Source of the DNA: an uncultured Ectothiorhodospiraceae bacterium | GTDB lineage: Bacteria; Pseudomonadota; Gammaproteobacteria; UBA6429; Thiohalophilaceae | Direction: 5' to 3' | NCBI GenBank assembly: GCA_947260005.1 | Contig: CAMYOL010000029.1 | Coordinates: 63,077-127,076 of the forward strand | Length of the DNA: 64,000 nt | Shown here: positions 1 to 8,899 of the stretch, in pieces | Layout: each line of letters begins with the position of its first letter | Position numbering within the stretch: position 1 is the stretch's first letter | Notes under the pieces: model-generated | The model's database searches: none | Seen by the model: only the letters and a program-made list of their open reading frames with translations | What the model was told of the DNA's origin: nothing | Position numbers and translations under genes: made by a program

Positions 1-181
1 TTGGTAAACCAGTCTGCGCACCAGGAGGGATCTCACTATTTTCAGACTTCAGCAAGCATGTTTGACAGGTTCCAATCTTGCAGGAATAGTTTATTTTCTC
101 ATTATGGCGTAACAAACACTCAAGCACTGACTCGCCTTCAATGCATTCATATGAGGTGCCTTCAAAGATTACCTTATTCAA
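1..181 (-). CDS. 2Fe-2S ferredoxin-domain protein, probable hemoglobin reductase (partial)
   Basis: An open minus-strand frame runs from a TTG at 181 to the window edge, giving 60 residues of a plant-type ferredoxin fold. Cys34, Cys39 and Cys42 form the C-x4-C-x2-C cluster motif (CKIGTCQTC), preceded by a typical beta-hairpin with an EGESVLE segment. In this family such an N-terminal domain usually precedes FAD and NAD(P) domains of a flavin reductase; that part would lie outside the window. It follows the truncated hemoglobin gene by 9 nt and is in the same frame as it, separated by one TAG (191-193) and the codons TTT TTT CAT. No ATG and no Shine-Dalgarno sequence precede it, so initiation at TTG by translational coupling is inferred. 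A role in electron supply to the globin is inference from adjacency. Confidence 0.65.
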   Translation of the reverse strand, partial: MNKVIFEGTSYECIEGESVLECLLRHNEKINYSCKIGTCQTCLLKSENSEIPPGAQTGLP

Positions 182-190
182 ATGAAAAAA

Positions 191-559
191 CTATAGATTT
201 AAAACATCATCATGAGTGCTTGCCGCAATTGCCATAACCTCTGTAATTAAGTCATCTGTCACTTTTAATTCAGATAATGTGTCCTGTAGGTGTTTAGCAA
301 CCGAATTGAAATGTGCTTCTCCTAATCCGTTTTCGACAAGGGCTTTATGAGCTGAGCGTAAATCACTACCGGTATAGTTATTAGGTCCTCCAAAGGCCAT
401 AGTCAAAAATGATTTCTGCTTTGCACGTTGTTCACCCATATCTGTGGAATCAAAAAAATGACTGATTGAATCATCACTTAAAACCTTCCGATAGAAAATA
501 TCAACGGCCGAATTCACTGCAACTTCTCCACCTATGCGTTCATATAAAATAGCTGGCAT
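191..559 (-). CDS. Group 1 truncated hemoglobin (trHbN type)
   Basis: This encodes a 122-residue single-domain globin of the 2-on-2 truncated hemoglobin family, which binds heme and O2 or NO and commonly serves NO dioxygenation or O2 handling in the cytoplasm. It opens with YERIGGE, the usual family start. Tyr23 in FYRKVL is the likely B10 distal residue, Gln44 and Gln48 fit the distal E-helix, and His71 in RSAHKAL fits the proximal F8 ligand. The ATG at 559 is preceded by AAGGA at about 9 nt; a longer frame upstream has no such site. A reductase-type ferredoxin ORF follows in the same frame after the stop. A Fur-box-like palindrome lies about 160 nt upstream, so iron- or NO-linked control is possible. 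Confidence 0.85.
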   Translation of the reverse strand: MPAILYERIGGEVAVNSAVDIFYRKVLSDDSISHFFDSTDMGEQRAKQKSFLTMAFGGPNNYTGSDLRSAHKALVENGLGEAHFNSVAKHLQDTLSELKVTDDLITEVMAIAASTHDDVLNL

Positions 560-718
560 AAAAATAATCCTTCTCGAGTTATGGTCTTTTCTAACCATAG
601 ACATAGCAAATGGTAAGTCAAGCGACAATAGAAGACATTACCTCTATATCTACTAATTTTAAAAATTTAAATTCCACTAATAATCTCCTTAAAATATTTC
701 TCATGAAATATTAATGAA

Positions 719-733
719 TGCTAATGATTAGTA
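719..733. promoter_or_regulatory. Fur-box-like inverted repeat
   Basis: The 15-mer TGCTAATGATTAGTA matches the 7-1-7 Fur consensus TGATAATNATTATCA at all but three positions and has a perfect CTAAT-G-ATTAG core. It lies between the divergent truncated hemoglobin gene (start 559) and the exported protein gene (start 1035). A fur gene is present at 47.2-47.6 kb. Binding is inferred from sequence only. Confidence 0.35.
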
Positions 734-902
734 TTTACCTGCGGGCAGACATTCCTTAAGTGAGTCATATTTCTAGCATATGAAACCTGAAATTACGGTC
801 ATCTCGACGGCATAAAACCAGGATTTTACCCACCAGATTCACAAAACATAATTTACTGATTATCACGTTTATAAATACATCATTAAGTTCAATTGCATGA
901 TT

Positions 903-921
903 TTATTGATAATATCAATAA
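903..921. promoter_or_regulatory. Perfect 8-3-8 palindrome, possible operator
   Basis: TTATTGAT-AAT-ATCAATAA is a perfect 19-bp inverted repeat in the AT-rich intergenic region about 115 nt upstream of the GTG start at 1035. It resembles an FNR/DNR site (TTGAT-N4-ATCAA) but has a 3-nt rather than 4-nt centre, so the cognate regulator is unclear. The rest of 560-1034 holds no gene that I can support. Confidence 0.3.
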
Positions 922-1034
922 GTCCTTGATTCCACTTTTAAATTTTTAATAATTCTTCATAAAATCGATATTTGTAGGCTTAATTTTTGTTAGTATTAAA
1001 TACATAGATGTGAAAGATTTGGTTTGAGTAAAAA

Positions 1035-2354
1035 GTGATCATAAATATAGGGCAATTAACATTTACCACTGTCGCCACGATATGTGTACTTGCCTTTTCC
1101 ACTTATAGCTTCGCGGAAAATAATGAACAGACACCACCGTTTCTCCTGATCGATGCCCCTGTCACAAATGAGAAGTTGATTGTGGATACAAGCGAGACAA
1201 CATCGCCGTCCAATATTAAACAAACAACTCCCTCTACAAATATCGAAAATAAAGACACTTTGAATAATAACTTAGTGCATGACGATGAACAGAGTCCTCC
1301 TTTTCTGTTAATTGACGATGTATCCACAGAGAAAGAAATAGAACCCGAGAAAAACATAGGTGAAATATATACAGCCCCAACACCCTATAAACCAGAAAGA
1401 CCTTCGAGTGGAAATGATGAAGATTTATTAGACGAGAGCGAAGATGATTTCCTTAATGAAGACATCGTCGTGGCAACTGAAATAGCTAAACCTCCATTTT
1501 TTTCATTCCTTGATGACCATCAAAAATTAATCTCTGACTATTTACATATAACAGTACTAAGTGTCGATAACTTCTTTGCCACTAACGAAGCGATTAACGA
1601 AAGCACAGGGAGTCATCTACGTATCACTGTCGAAACACTTTGGCCTGAAGGAGATGGGGCCAAGTTTGACGGTTCAATTAGTTTAAGAGCACGTTTACCG
1701 GGAATAAGAGAAAAATACCGGCTGGTTATAGAAAGCGATCCTGATGAAACAAAAGAACTACTTGAACTTGAGAGTCGCAATAAAAATCTCGGTACAAGCG
1801 AAAATCAGAATGATGGAGTATATACTGGCCTGGAAAAAAATGTCGGTTATTTTGGCTGGAAAGTACGACCTTCACTTGGTGTAAAATTTCGTTCTCCTCT
1901 TGATACTTATGCACGGCTTAGAATGGATAGAAGTCATTTTTTCGATCGGTGGGCATTATACCTGCATGAGAGCCTTTATTGGTTTGATTCATCCGGTTTT
2001 GGTTTTGATAGCACCATGAGATGGGACAGGCCTCTCAATTATATGTACCTATTTCGTACTACATCACTACTACGATACACGGATTTAACAGATATTTATG
2101 ATCTAAGTCAAACTGCTGAAATCATACAAACCATTAACCATAGACAGGCAATTACGTATAAAGTCGGTGTTTTCGCTAATTCAGATAACAGTCTGCATAC
2201 CACCGATTATCTGGTTAATCTGTTATACCGGAATAACATACACTCTGATTATTTGTTTTTTGATATACAACCACAGATTTTATTTAATAAAGATAATAAC
2301 TTTGAAGCAGAACATGAATTACTATTTCGAATCGAGTTATATTACCGCGATTAA
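1035..2354 (+). CDS. Exported protein of unknown function with repeated PPFLLID motif
   Basis: This encodes a 439-residue protein that I do not recognise. It starts at GTG with only a weak ribosome-binding site. Residues 1-27 look like a signal peptide ending at SFA. The mature N-terminus contains EQTPPFLLIDAP near residue 31 and EQSPPFLLIDDV near residue 86, plus a degenerate KPPFFSFLDD near 152, separated by acidic, Asn/Ser/Thr-rich linker. From about residue 165 the protein becomes amphipathic and aromatic-rich, with alternating hydrophobic strands (RLRMDRSHFFDRWALYLHES and following), which suggests a beta-rich, possibly outer-membrane barrel domain to the C-terminus RIELYYRD. It is convergent with nuoN, with 15 nt between stops. 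Function is unknown. Confidence 0.65.
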   Translation: MIINIGQLTFTTVATICVLAFSTYSFAENNEQTPPFLLIDAPVTNEKLIVDTSETTSPSNIKQTTPSTNIENKDTLNNNLVHDDEQSPPFLLIDDVSTEKEIEPEKNIGEIYTAPTPYKPERPSSGNDEDLLDESEDDFLNEDIVVATEIAKPPFFSFLDDHQKLISDYLHITVLSVDNFFATNEAINESTGSHLRITVETLWPEGDGAKFDGSISLRARLPGIREKYRLVIESDPDETKELLELESRNKNLGTSENQNDGVYTGLEKNVGYFGWKVRPSLGVKFRSPLDTYARLRMDRSHFFDRWALYLHESLYWFDSSGFGFDSTMRWDRPLNYMYLFRTTSLLRYTDLTDIYDLSQTAEIIQTINHRQAITYKVGVFANSDNSLHTTDYLVNLLYRNNIHSDYLFFDIQPQILFNKDNNFEAEHELLFRIELYYRD

Positions 2355-2369
2355 TTAATTCCAAAGTCT

Positions 2370-3845
2370 TTATATTACGCTGGTGATTATTCCCATAATG
2401 AGTTGGGGGTAGAGACCTAAAGCCAAAACAACAATTCCGTTAACACTTAAAAGCAAACGAAGATCGGAGGCGGCTTCAATTCCTGAGGTCTCCTGAGGCG
2501 TATCGAAATACATTAGCTTGATAACACGCAAATAATAAAATGCACCGACGATAGAGAAAATGACCGCTATTAAGGCTAACCAAATCAGATCGATTGATAC
2601 AACGGATTTAAGTACTTGTAGTTTTGCCCAGAAACCCACAAACGGAGGTACCCCCGCCATTGAAAACATAAAAATTAACATCATAAAGGCAAACCACGGA
2701 CTTCTATGATTCAAGCCCCTTAAATCATCCAGTTTGTCAGACTCAAAGCCCATACGTGACATCAGCATGATCATGCCAAATGCGCCGAGTGCCATTAATG
2801 TATAGGTAATAGTATAGAACATCGACGCTGCATAACCTTCTTTGGTCGCGGTCATGACACCCAGCATTATAAAACCAACGTGAGAAATAGTTGAGTAGGC
2901 GAGCATTCGTTTGAGATTCGTCTGTGCAATAGCAACAACATTACCGATTGCCATAGAAGCAATTGCCATAATCATGAGCATATCCTGCCATTGAACATGC
3001 AAGGCCCCTAACCCATCGACCAGCAAACGCATCATCATCGCAAAGGCAGCAATCTTCGGTGCACTACCAATAAATATTGTAACTGCAGTGGGAGATCCCT
3101 GGTAAACATCTGGTAACCACATATGAAATGGCACTGCACCTAATTTGAAGGCAACGCCAACCACGACAAAAACCAGCCCAAAAATTAAAATAATGTTCTG
3201 TTGTTGTGCAGCGACTTCTGAGCTAATAGTTGATAATTCAAGTGAGCCCGTCGCCCCATAGATCATTGACATCCCGTATAACAGCATGCCCGAAGCGATT
3301 GCCCCTAACACAAAATATTTCATCGCCGACTCAGAAGCTATTATTGAGTCACGCTGGAGTGCTACCATCGCATACATGCAAAGCGACAGAAGTTCCAGAC
3401 CAAGGTAAATAGTCAGGAAGCTTTGCGCAGAGACCATGATCATCATGCCCAGCACACCAAACAAGCCTAAGACATAATATTCACCTTTATAGATATCACG
3501 TGCCTTTAGATACGATTTCGAATACAGGAATACAGCAAAGGTGGCGATATAAATAAATATTTTTAATAAATCGCCCATACCATCTCTAATAAATGTGCCA
3601 TTGAAGGCAATCGTATCTTGTTTAGCAAACGTCATGGTGGTAATGACAATTAATGCGACCAGCGTGATTTGCGAAAGGATATAGGTCCCGCCACGTGTTT
3701 TATCGGTTAAAAACAAATCGACTACAAGTACAATGCATGCCATGCACAATAAGATAATCTCGGGCATGGCTAATGGTAATTGAGCGATAGTCGCGTCATT
3801 AGTCATGGCTGAAGGTAGATAGGCTGCGATAAATTCCATAGTCAT
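2370..3845 (-). CDS. nuoN: NADH-quinone oxidoreductase subunit N
   Basis: NuoN is one of the three antiporter-like membrane subunits of complex I and takes part in proton pumping in the inner membrane. The 491-residue product is almost entirely hydrophobic, with about 14 membrane helices and the family's discontinuous-helix region (KLGAVPFHMWLPDVYQGSPT) near residue 235, including the conserved Lys. The YSTISHVGFIML segment is typical. It is the last gene of the nuo operon and starts 3 nt after nuoM stops, with an AGG upstream of the ATG. No clear intrinsic terminator lies in the 15 nt before the convergent upstream gene. Confidence 0.97.
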   Translation of the reverse strand: MTMEFIAAYLPSAMTNDATIAQLPLAMPEIILLCMACIVLVVDLFLTDKTRGGTYILSQITLVALIVITTMTFAKQDTIAFNGTFIRDGMGDLLKIFIYIATFAVFLYSKSYLKARDIYKGEYYVLGLFGVLGMMIMVSAQSFLTIYLGLELLSLCMYAMVALQRDSIIASESAMKYFVLGAIASGMLLYGMSMIYGATGSLELSTISSEVAAQQQNIILIFGLVFVVVGVAFKLGAVPFHMWLPDVYQGSPTAVTIFIGSAPKIAAFAMMMRLLVDGLGALHVQWQDMLMIMAIASMAIGNVVAIAQTNLKRMLAYSTISHVGFIMLGVMTATKEGYAASMFYTITYTLMALGAFGMIMLMSRMGFESDKLDDLRGLNHRSPWFAFMMLIFMFSMAGVPPFVGFWAKLQVLKSVVSIDLIWLALIAVIFSIVGAFYYLRVIKLMYFDTPQETSGIEAASDLRLLLSVNGIVVLALGLYPQLIMGIITSVI

Positions 3846-3848
3846 GAC

Positions 3849-5381
3849 CTATTGCGGTATCTTAGATTGAAGAATATGTCGAACCAAATTAGTCACGCTC
3901 TCATCCATCACCTCGAGTAAGGGAGCTGGATATAAACCAAAGAACAAGACCATGACGGCTAACACAGACAGGAAGAAAAATTCACGAGCATTGATATCGG
4001 TAAGGCCTTGTACCTTTTCATTAGCCACTTGACCAAAGAAAACACGTTTAACCATCCATAAGGTATAAGCAGCACCAATAATGAGTGTCGATGCCGCCAG
4101 GAAGGCAAACCACGGATTGGCTTTAAACGCGGCGAGAATAACCAGAAACTCACCGACGAATCCAGAGGTGCCAGGTAATCCTGCATTGGCCATGGCAAAC
4201 AATACTGCAAAGGCAGCAAACGTCGGCATGGTATTCGCGACACCACCGTAATCGGCAATTTGACGACTGTGAATGCGGTCATACATGACGCCGACCACTA
4301 AGAACATCGCAGCAGAAATAAAACCATGCGATATCATTTGAACCACCGCACCATTAATACCCGTGACAATCATTTTCACATCGTGGGTAACCGGTGAATA
4401 AATACTCCAGACAATAAAGAACCCTAAAGTAACAAAACCCATATGAGATATAGATGAGTAAGCTATTAGTTTTTTCATGTCTTGCTGAACAAGCGCGACA
4501 AAACCAATATAAACCACCGCGATCAGCGACAAGGTAATCATTAACCAGGCTAATTCCTGTGAGGCATCCGGGGTAATGGGTAAAGAGAAACGTAAGAAAC
4601 CATAGGCTCCTAACTTCAACATAATGGCGGCTAAAACAACCGAACCACCAGTTGGTGCCTCAACGTGCGCATCTGGCAACCAGGTATGTACTGGCCACAT
4701 CGGTACTTTCACGGAGAACGCCAGTAAGAAAGCAATAAAGATAAACATTTGTTCAGTTTTAGTTAACGGCAGCGAATGTAACTCCAATATTTCGAAGCTG
4801 CCGGTCTTGTTGGCCATATAAATAAAGGCCACTAACATGAATACCGAACCTAAAAACGTATAAAGGAAGAACTTAATCGTGGCATAAACACGACGAGGAC
4901 CACCCCAGACACCAATGACTAAAAACATCGGGATTAACATTGCTTCCCAGAATACATAGAACAATGCGCCGTCAAGTGCGGAGAAAACACCAACCATTAA
5001 GCCAGACATAATTAAAAAGGCGGCCATATATTGTGCAGCCTTGAACTTGATCACTTCCCAACCGGCAATGACGATAATAACGGTCATAAAGGTTGTTAAA
5101 AGTATAAGCGGCATTGCAATACCATCAACACCCAGGTGGTAATAAAAACGCAGGCTGCCCAGGCTCATCCATTCATGATGCTCAATGAACTGCATTGAAC
5201 CGGAAGCAGAATTGAATTCAGTATAAAGTGGAATCGATAAGGCAAAGGTAATGATCGAAAACACCAGAGCTAACACCCGTGCTTCGGTTGCATTCTTATC
5301 GCCACCGGTTGCAAGCACGAGCATGCCACCGACAATCGGTGTCCAAATGACTAAACTAAGTAAGGGCCAGGATTCAAACAT
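3849..5381 (-). CDS. nuoM: NADH-quinone oxidoreductase subunit M
   Basis: NuoM is an antiporter-like proton-pumping subunit of complex I. The product has 510 residues, the usual length, and is membrane-embedded throughout. Family hallmarks are GVDGIAMPLILLT, the Glu of FYVFWEAMLIPMFL, the Lys-containing VKVPMWPVHTWLPDAHVEAPT, and AYSSISHMGFVTLG. It starts 3 nt after nuoL ends, with AGGT as ribosome-binding site, and is followed 3 nt later by nuoN. Confidence 0.98.
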   Translation of the reverse strand: MFESWPLLSLVIWTPIVGGMLVLATGGDKNATEARVLALVFSIITFALSIPLYTEFNSASGSMQFIEHHEWMSLGSLRFYYHLGVDGIAMPLILLTTFMTVIIVIAGWEVIKFKAAQYMAAFLIMSGLMVGVFSALDGALFYVFWEAMLIPMFLVIGVWGGPRRVYATIKFFLYTFLGSVFMLVAFIYMANKTGSFEILELHSLPLTKTEQMFIFIAFLLAFSVKVPMWPVHTWLPDAHVEAPTGGSVVLAAIMLKLGAYGFLRFSLPITPDASQELAWLMITLSLIAVVYIGFVALVQQDMKKLIAYSSISHMGFVTLGFFIVWSIYSPVTHDVKMIVTGINGAVVQMISHGFISAAMFLVVGVMYDRIHSRQIADYGGVANTMPTFAAFAVLFAMANAGLPGTSGFVGEFLVILAAFKANPWFAFLAASTLIIGAAYTLWMVKRVFFGQVANEKVQGLTDINAREFFFLSVLAVMVLFFGLYPAPLLEVMDESVTNLVRHILQSKIPQ

Positions 5382-5384
5382 GTT

Positions 5385-7373
5385 TTAACCTAATGTACTT
5401 ATTATTTTATCCCAGCCATAAACGAAGACGGCAATGAGAACCACCAGTCCTACAATCATAGCGAAGGCATAGGTATAGAGATATCCGGTCTGAATATTGC
5501 GGATCTTACTGGCAATAAACCCAACGGATTTAGCTGAACCATTTACAATGGCACCATCAATAATTTTCACGTCACCCCACTGCCAGAGTTTGTCACCAAT
5601 CCATCGGCTCAACGGTGCAATAATTTTTATATAGAGATGATCGGCATAGTATTTTTCGATTAATAAGGTATGCAGCCACTTAAATTTTGTCTCAATCTTT
5701 GCAGGGATATCTGGGCGTTTCATCCACAAGAACCAGGCGACAACCACACCCGATAAAGCCAGGATAAAGGGCATCGATAATGGAACGGCATGGGCGACCA
5801 TGCTTAACCAGTCGTATTTCGGTAATTGACCCAGGACATCATGTGCGGGAGCTACATAAATGGCATCACCGAAGAAATTACCAAACACCATCGACTCAAC
5901 AAACATAGCTCCAATAAAAATCGATGGGATCGCCAACGCAATTAATGGGACCGTCACTACCCAGGGAGTTTCATGCAGATGTTCGCGGGTATGTTCATCC
6001 ATACGTTCTTTACCATGGAATACCATAAAGTACATACGGAAACTATAAAGCGCAGTAAAGAACACCCCTAACAACACGGCATAATAAGCGTATTGATGTC
6101 CCCATGTCTGCGACTGCTGGACCGCTAAGATAATAGAATCTTTAGAATAGAAACCTGCAAAAAATGGTGTACCAATTAATGCTAGCGAACCTATTAATGA
6201 GGTTATCCAGGTAATCGGCATGTACTTACGTAAGCCACCCATCTTGCGCATATCTTGTTCGTGATGCATGGCAATAATGACCGAACCCGCACCCAGGAAT
6301 AATAACGCTTTAAAGAAGGCATGCGTCATTAGATGGAAAATACCAGCAGCATAGGCTGATGCCCCTAAAGCGACGGTCATATAACCTAATTGCGATAAGG
6401 TTGAATAGGCAACAACGCGTTTAATATCGTTTTGGACTAACCCTAAGAAGCCCATGAATAAGGCAGTCGTTGCACCAATGATCATAACAAAGCTTAAAGC
6501 AGTTTCTGATAACTCATATAAAGGCGACATACGTGCCACCATGAAGATACCTGCGGTAACCATGGTCGCCGCATGGATTAAAGCCGAGATAGGGGTAGGA
6601 CCTTCCATTGAATCAGGTAACCAAACATGCAATGGCACTTGAGCTGATTTACCCATCGCACCAATAAACAGGCAAATACAGATAAAAGTCATCACCGACC
6701 AGGGCATGCCATCAATAACGGTGATTTCCTGACCGGCAACTTTATCGACACTCTTAAACACAGTGTCATAATCCAAAGAACCGAAATACATTAGTACCGC
6801 AGCGATACCTAAAATAAATCCAAAGTCACCAACCCGATTGATTAAAAAGGCCTTCAGATTAGCAAAGGTCGCGGTGTCTTTTTTAAACCAGAAACCGATC
6901 AGCAAGTATGAAACCAAACCCACTGCTTCCCAGCCAAAGAATAACTGCATGAAGTTATTCGACATAACCAACATCAGCATTGAGAAGGTAAACAACGAGA
7001 TATAACTAAAGAAACGTTGATAACCCGGATCATCTCGCATATAACCAACGGTATAAATGTGTACCATCCAGGAGACAAAAGTCACAACGACCATCATCAT
7101 CGCAGTCAAATTATCTATCAGGAAACCCACTTCAAATTTAATGCGTTCGGTTTCCAGCCAGGTATACACTGTTGCGTTATATATTTCACCGCCGTCTAAT
7201 ACATGATGTTTGAATACCACCATCGATAATAAGCAGGAAATACCAACACCGATAATCGTTACCCAATGGGCACCCGAGCGACCGATAAACTTTCCAAATA
7301 GACCCGCAATAATCGCAGCAATCAACGGTGCTAAAACGATCCAGAGATATACATTTGGCATATTCTCAAACAC
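5385..7373 (-). CDS. nuoL: NADH-quinone oxidoreductase subunit L
   Basis: NuoL is the distal antiporter-like subunit of complex I. In the family its C-terminal lateral helix runs along the membrane arm. The 662 residues include FIDNLTAMMMVVVTFVSWMVH, the Glu of FFGWEAVGLVSYLLIGFW, the Lys region SAQVPLHVWLPDSMEGPTP and AYSTLSQLGYM, all in the expected order, plus a long C-terminal section (about residues 500-662) matching the transverse-helix domain. It is preceded by nuoK (7 nt gap) and followed by nuoM (3 nt gap). Confidence 0.98.
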   Translation of the reverse strand: MFENMPNVYLWIVLAPLIAAIIAGLFGKFIGRSGAHWVTIIGVGISCLLSMVVFKHHVLDGGEIYNATVYTWLETERIKFEVGFLIDNLTAMMMVVVTFVSWMVHIYTVGYMRDDPGYQRFFSYISLFTFSMLMLVMSNNFMQLFFGWEAVGLVSYLLIGFWFKKDTATFANLKAFLINRVGDFGFILGIAAVLMYFGSLDYDTVFKSVDKVAGQEITVIDGMPWSVMTFICICLFIGAMGKSAQVPLHVWLPDSMEGPTPISALIHAATMVTAGIFMVARMSPLYELSETALSFVMIIGATTALFMGFLGLVQNDIKRVVAYSTLSQLGYMTVALGASAYAAGIFHLMTHAFFKALLFLGAGSVIIAMHHEQDMRKMGGLRKYMPITWITSLIGSLALIGTPFFAGFYSKDSIILAVQQSQTWGHQYAYYAVLLGVFFTALYSFRMYFMVFHGKERMDEHTREHLHETPWVVTVPLIALAIPSIFIGAMFVESMVFGNFFGDAIYVAPAHDVLGQLPKYDWLSMVAHAVPLSMPFILALSGVVVAWFLWMKRPDIPAKIETKFKWLHTLLIEKYYADHLYIKIIAPLSRWIGDKLWQWGDVKIIDGAIVNGSAKSVGFIASKIRNIQTGYLYTYAFAMIVGLVVLIAVFVYGWDKIISTLG

Positions 7374-7380
7374 TGCCCTA

Positions 7381-7686
7381 TTACCCCTTCATCTCATTAA
7401 GATCATCGACATTGATAGTACGTTTATTCCTGAACAGCACTACCAGAATAGCCAGACCAATTGCCGCTTCGGCCGCGGCAACCGTTAATATAAAGAATAC
7501 AAAAACCTGTCCTGCCAAATCATCCATAAAATAGGAAAAGGCAATAAAGTTCATATTGACGGATAACAGCATTAACTCTATCGCCATTAATAATATAATC
7601 AGGTTTTTTCGATTCAAGAAAATACCTGCCACACTGATGCTAAACAAAATGGCTGCCAGAATTAGTACTTGTGTCAAAGTAATCAT
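7381..7686 (-). CDS. nuoK: NADH-quinone oxidoreductase subunit K
   Basis: NuoK is a small MrpC-like membrane subunit of complex I with three helices. The 101-residue product has the conserved Glu in [16 protein letters not shown] and a second Glu in [13 protein letters not shown], both on the proton path in the family. Length is standard. It lies between nuoJ (11 nt) and nuoL (7 nt) in the operon. Confidence 0.97.
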   Translation of the reverse strand: MITLTQVLILAAILFSISVAGIFLNRKNLIILLMAIELMLLSVNMNFIAFSYFMDDLAGQVFVFFILTVAAAEAAIGLAILVVLFRNKRTINVDDLNEMKG

Positions 7687-7697
7687 ATATAGGCCAC

Positions 7698-8318
7698 CTA
7701 TTTCTTATCTTCCGAATCCATTTTAACAACTCGCACACGATCATCTCGTTTAACCGCGACCTGCACATCAGGATTCTGGTATTTGGTATTACTACGGCGA
7801 CGAAAGGTTAAGGCAATAGCAGCGACAATAGCTACCAGCAAAATAACCGCCGCGATCTCAAATGGGTATACATAAACCGTATAGAGTACTTCACCTAATT
7901 CTTCAGTATTACTATAGTCAGCGGGCTTTGATGCCGGCGGGTATAAACTGCGCATCTTGGTTTTAACGTCAGACGCATCCATGTGGTATAACAAATAAGC
8001 CAACATGCCACCAAATAAACCGGCAATACCGATTCCAACTGGCAGGTAACTAATAAAACCCTCTTTTAGGCGCGCTATATTGATATCCAACATCATTACA
8101 ACGAACAGGAACAGCACCATCACCGCACCCACATAAACCAGCACTAAAACAATCGCCAGGAATTCTGCTTGCATGATTAACCAGATCGCCGAGCATGACA
8201 CAAAGGTCAGCACTAAAAATAATGCCGAGCGCACAGGGTTACGTACAGTGATGACCATTAAGGCGCTTAACACCATCATTGTCGCAAATGCATAAAATAA
8301 AATTTGCACACCTGTCAT
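7698..8318 (-). CDS. nuoJ: NADH-quinone oxidoreductase subunit J
   Basis: NuoJ is a five-helix membrane subunit of complex I next to the quinone channel. The 206 residues contain the conserved [19 protein letters not shown] segment with a Tyr/Gly-containing helix break. After the last helix (about residue 160) there is a basic, charged cytoplasmic tail of about 40 residues ([16 protein letters not shown]...), typical of proteobacterial NuoJ. The gap to nuoI is 53 nt, the largest between nuoN and nuoF. Confidence 0.96.
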   Translation of the reverse strand: MTGVQILFYAFATMMVLSALMVITVRNPVRSALFLVLTFVSCSAIWLIMQAEFLAIVLVLVYVGAVMVLFLFVVMMLDINIARLKEGFISYLPVGIGIAGLFGGMLAYLLYHMDASDVKTKMRSLYPPASKPADYSNTEELGEVLYTVYVYPFEIAAVILLVAIVAAIALTFRRRSNTKYQNPDVQVAVKRDDRVRVVKMDSEDKK

Positions 8319-8371
8319 TGTTATTGTTCTACCCTTTCGTTTTAGTTGTTATCAGTATAAATATATATACT

Positions 8372-8899
8372 TTATCTATATGCTGAATCAGCAGCACGAG
8401 CAGCGGCGATGTCTTTTTCATATTTATCACCGACCGCTAATAATTTTTCTTTTGTCATATATAAATCACCGGCTACTTCACCGTGATATTCATATATTCC
8501 CGTTTCAACAATCGAATCGACCGGGCATGATTCCTCACAGAAACCACAGAATATACATTTGGTTAAATCAATATCATAACGTGTGGTGCGACGCGTACCG
8601 TCATCACGTAGTTCAGACTCAATCGTAATCGCTAATGCCGGACAAACGACTTCACACAGTTTGCAGGCAATACATCGTTCTTCACCATTTGGGTAACGAC
8701 GCAAGGCATGCAGGCCGCGAAAACGTGGTGAGATAGGAGCCTTTTCATCGGGGTAATGCAAAGTGAATTTTTTACCGAAGAAAAATTTACCGGTAATTGA
8801 TAAGCCTTTCATTAACTCAAACAGGAACAGGCTCTTGATAAAACCCTTCAAACCTTCACTTTTACCTGAATTAACATTCGGATTTAAATTGGAACTCAT
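8372..8899 (-). CDS. nuoI: NADH-quinone oxidoreductase subunit I (two 4Fe-4S clusters)
   Basis: NuoI carries clusters N6a and N6b and passes electrons towards NuoB in the peripheral arm of complex I. Two complete motifs are present: [12 protein letters not shown] near residue 76 and [12 protein letters not shown] near residue 115. I chose the ATG at 8899, which overlaps the nuoH stop as ATGA and has a G-rich ribosome-binding site in the end of nuoH. That gives 175 residues; a GTG/TTG-type start 18 nt upstream is possible but less likely. Confidence 0.96.
   Translation of the reverse strand: MSSNLNPNVNSGKSEGLKGFIKSLFLFELMKGLSITGKFFFGKKFTLHYPDEKAPISPRFRGLHALRRYPNGEERCIACKLCEVVCPALAITIESELRDDGTRRTTRYDIDLTKCIFCGFCEESCPVDSIVETGIYEYHGEVAGDLYMTKEKLLAVGDKYEKDIAAARAADSAYR

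Noticed and set aside
1-237. Plus-strand open frame of 78 codons at the left edge
   Set aside because: The opposite strand encodes a clear 2Fe-2S domain and the end of a truncated hemoglobin; the plus-strand product resembles nothing.
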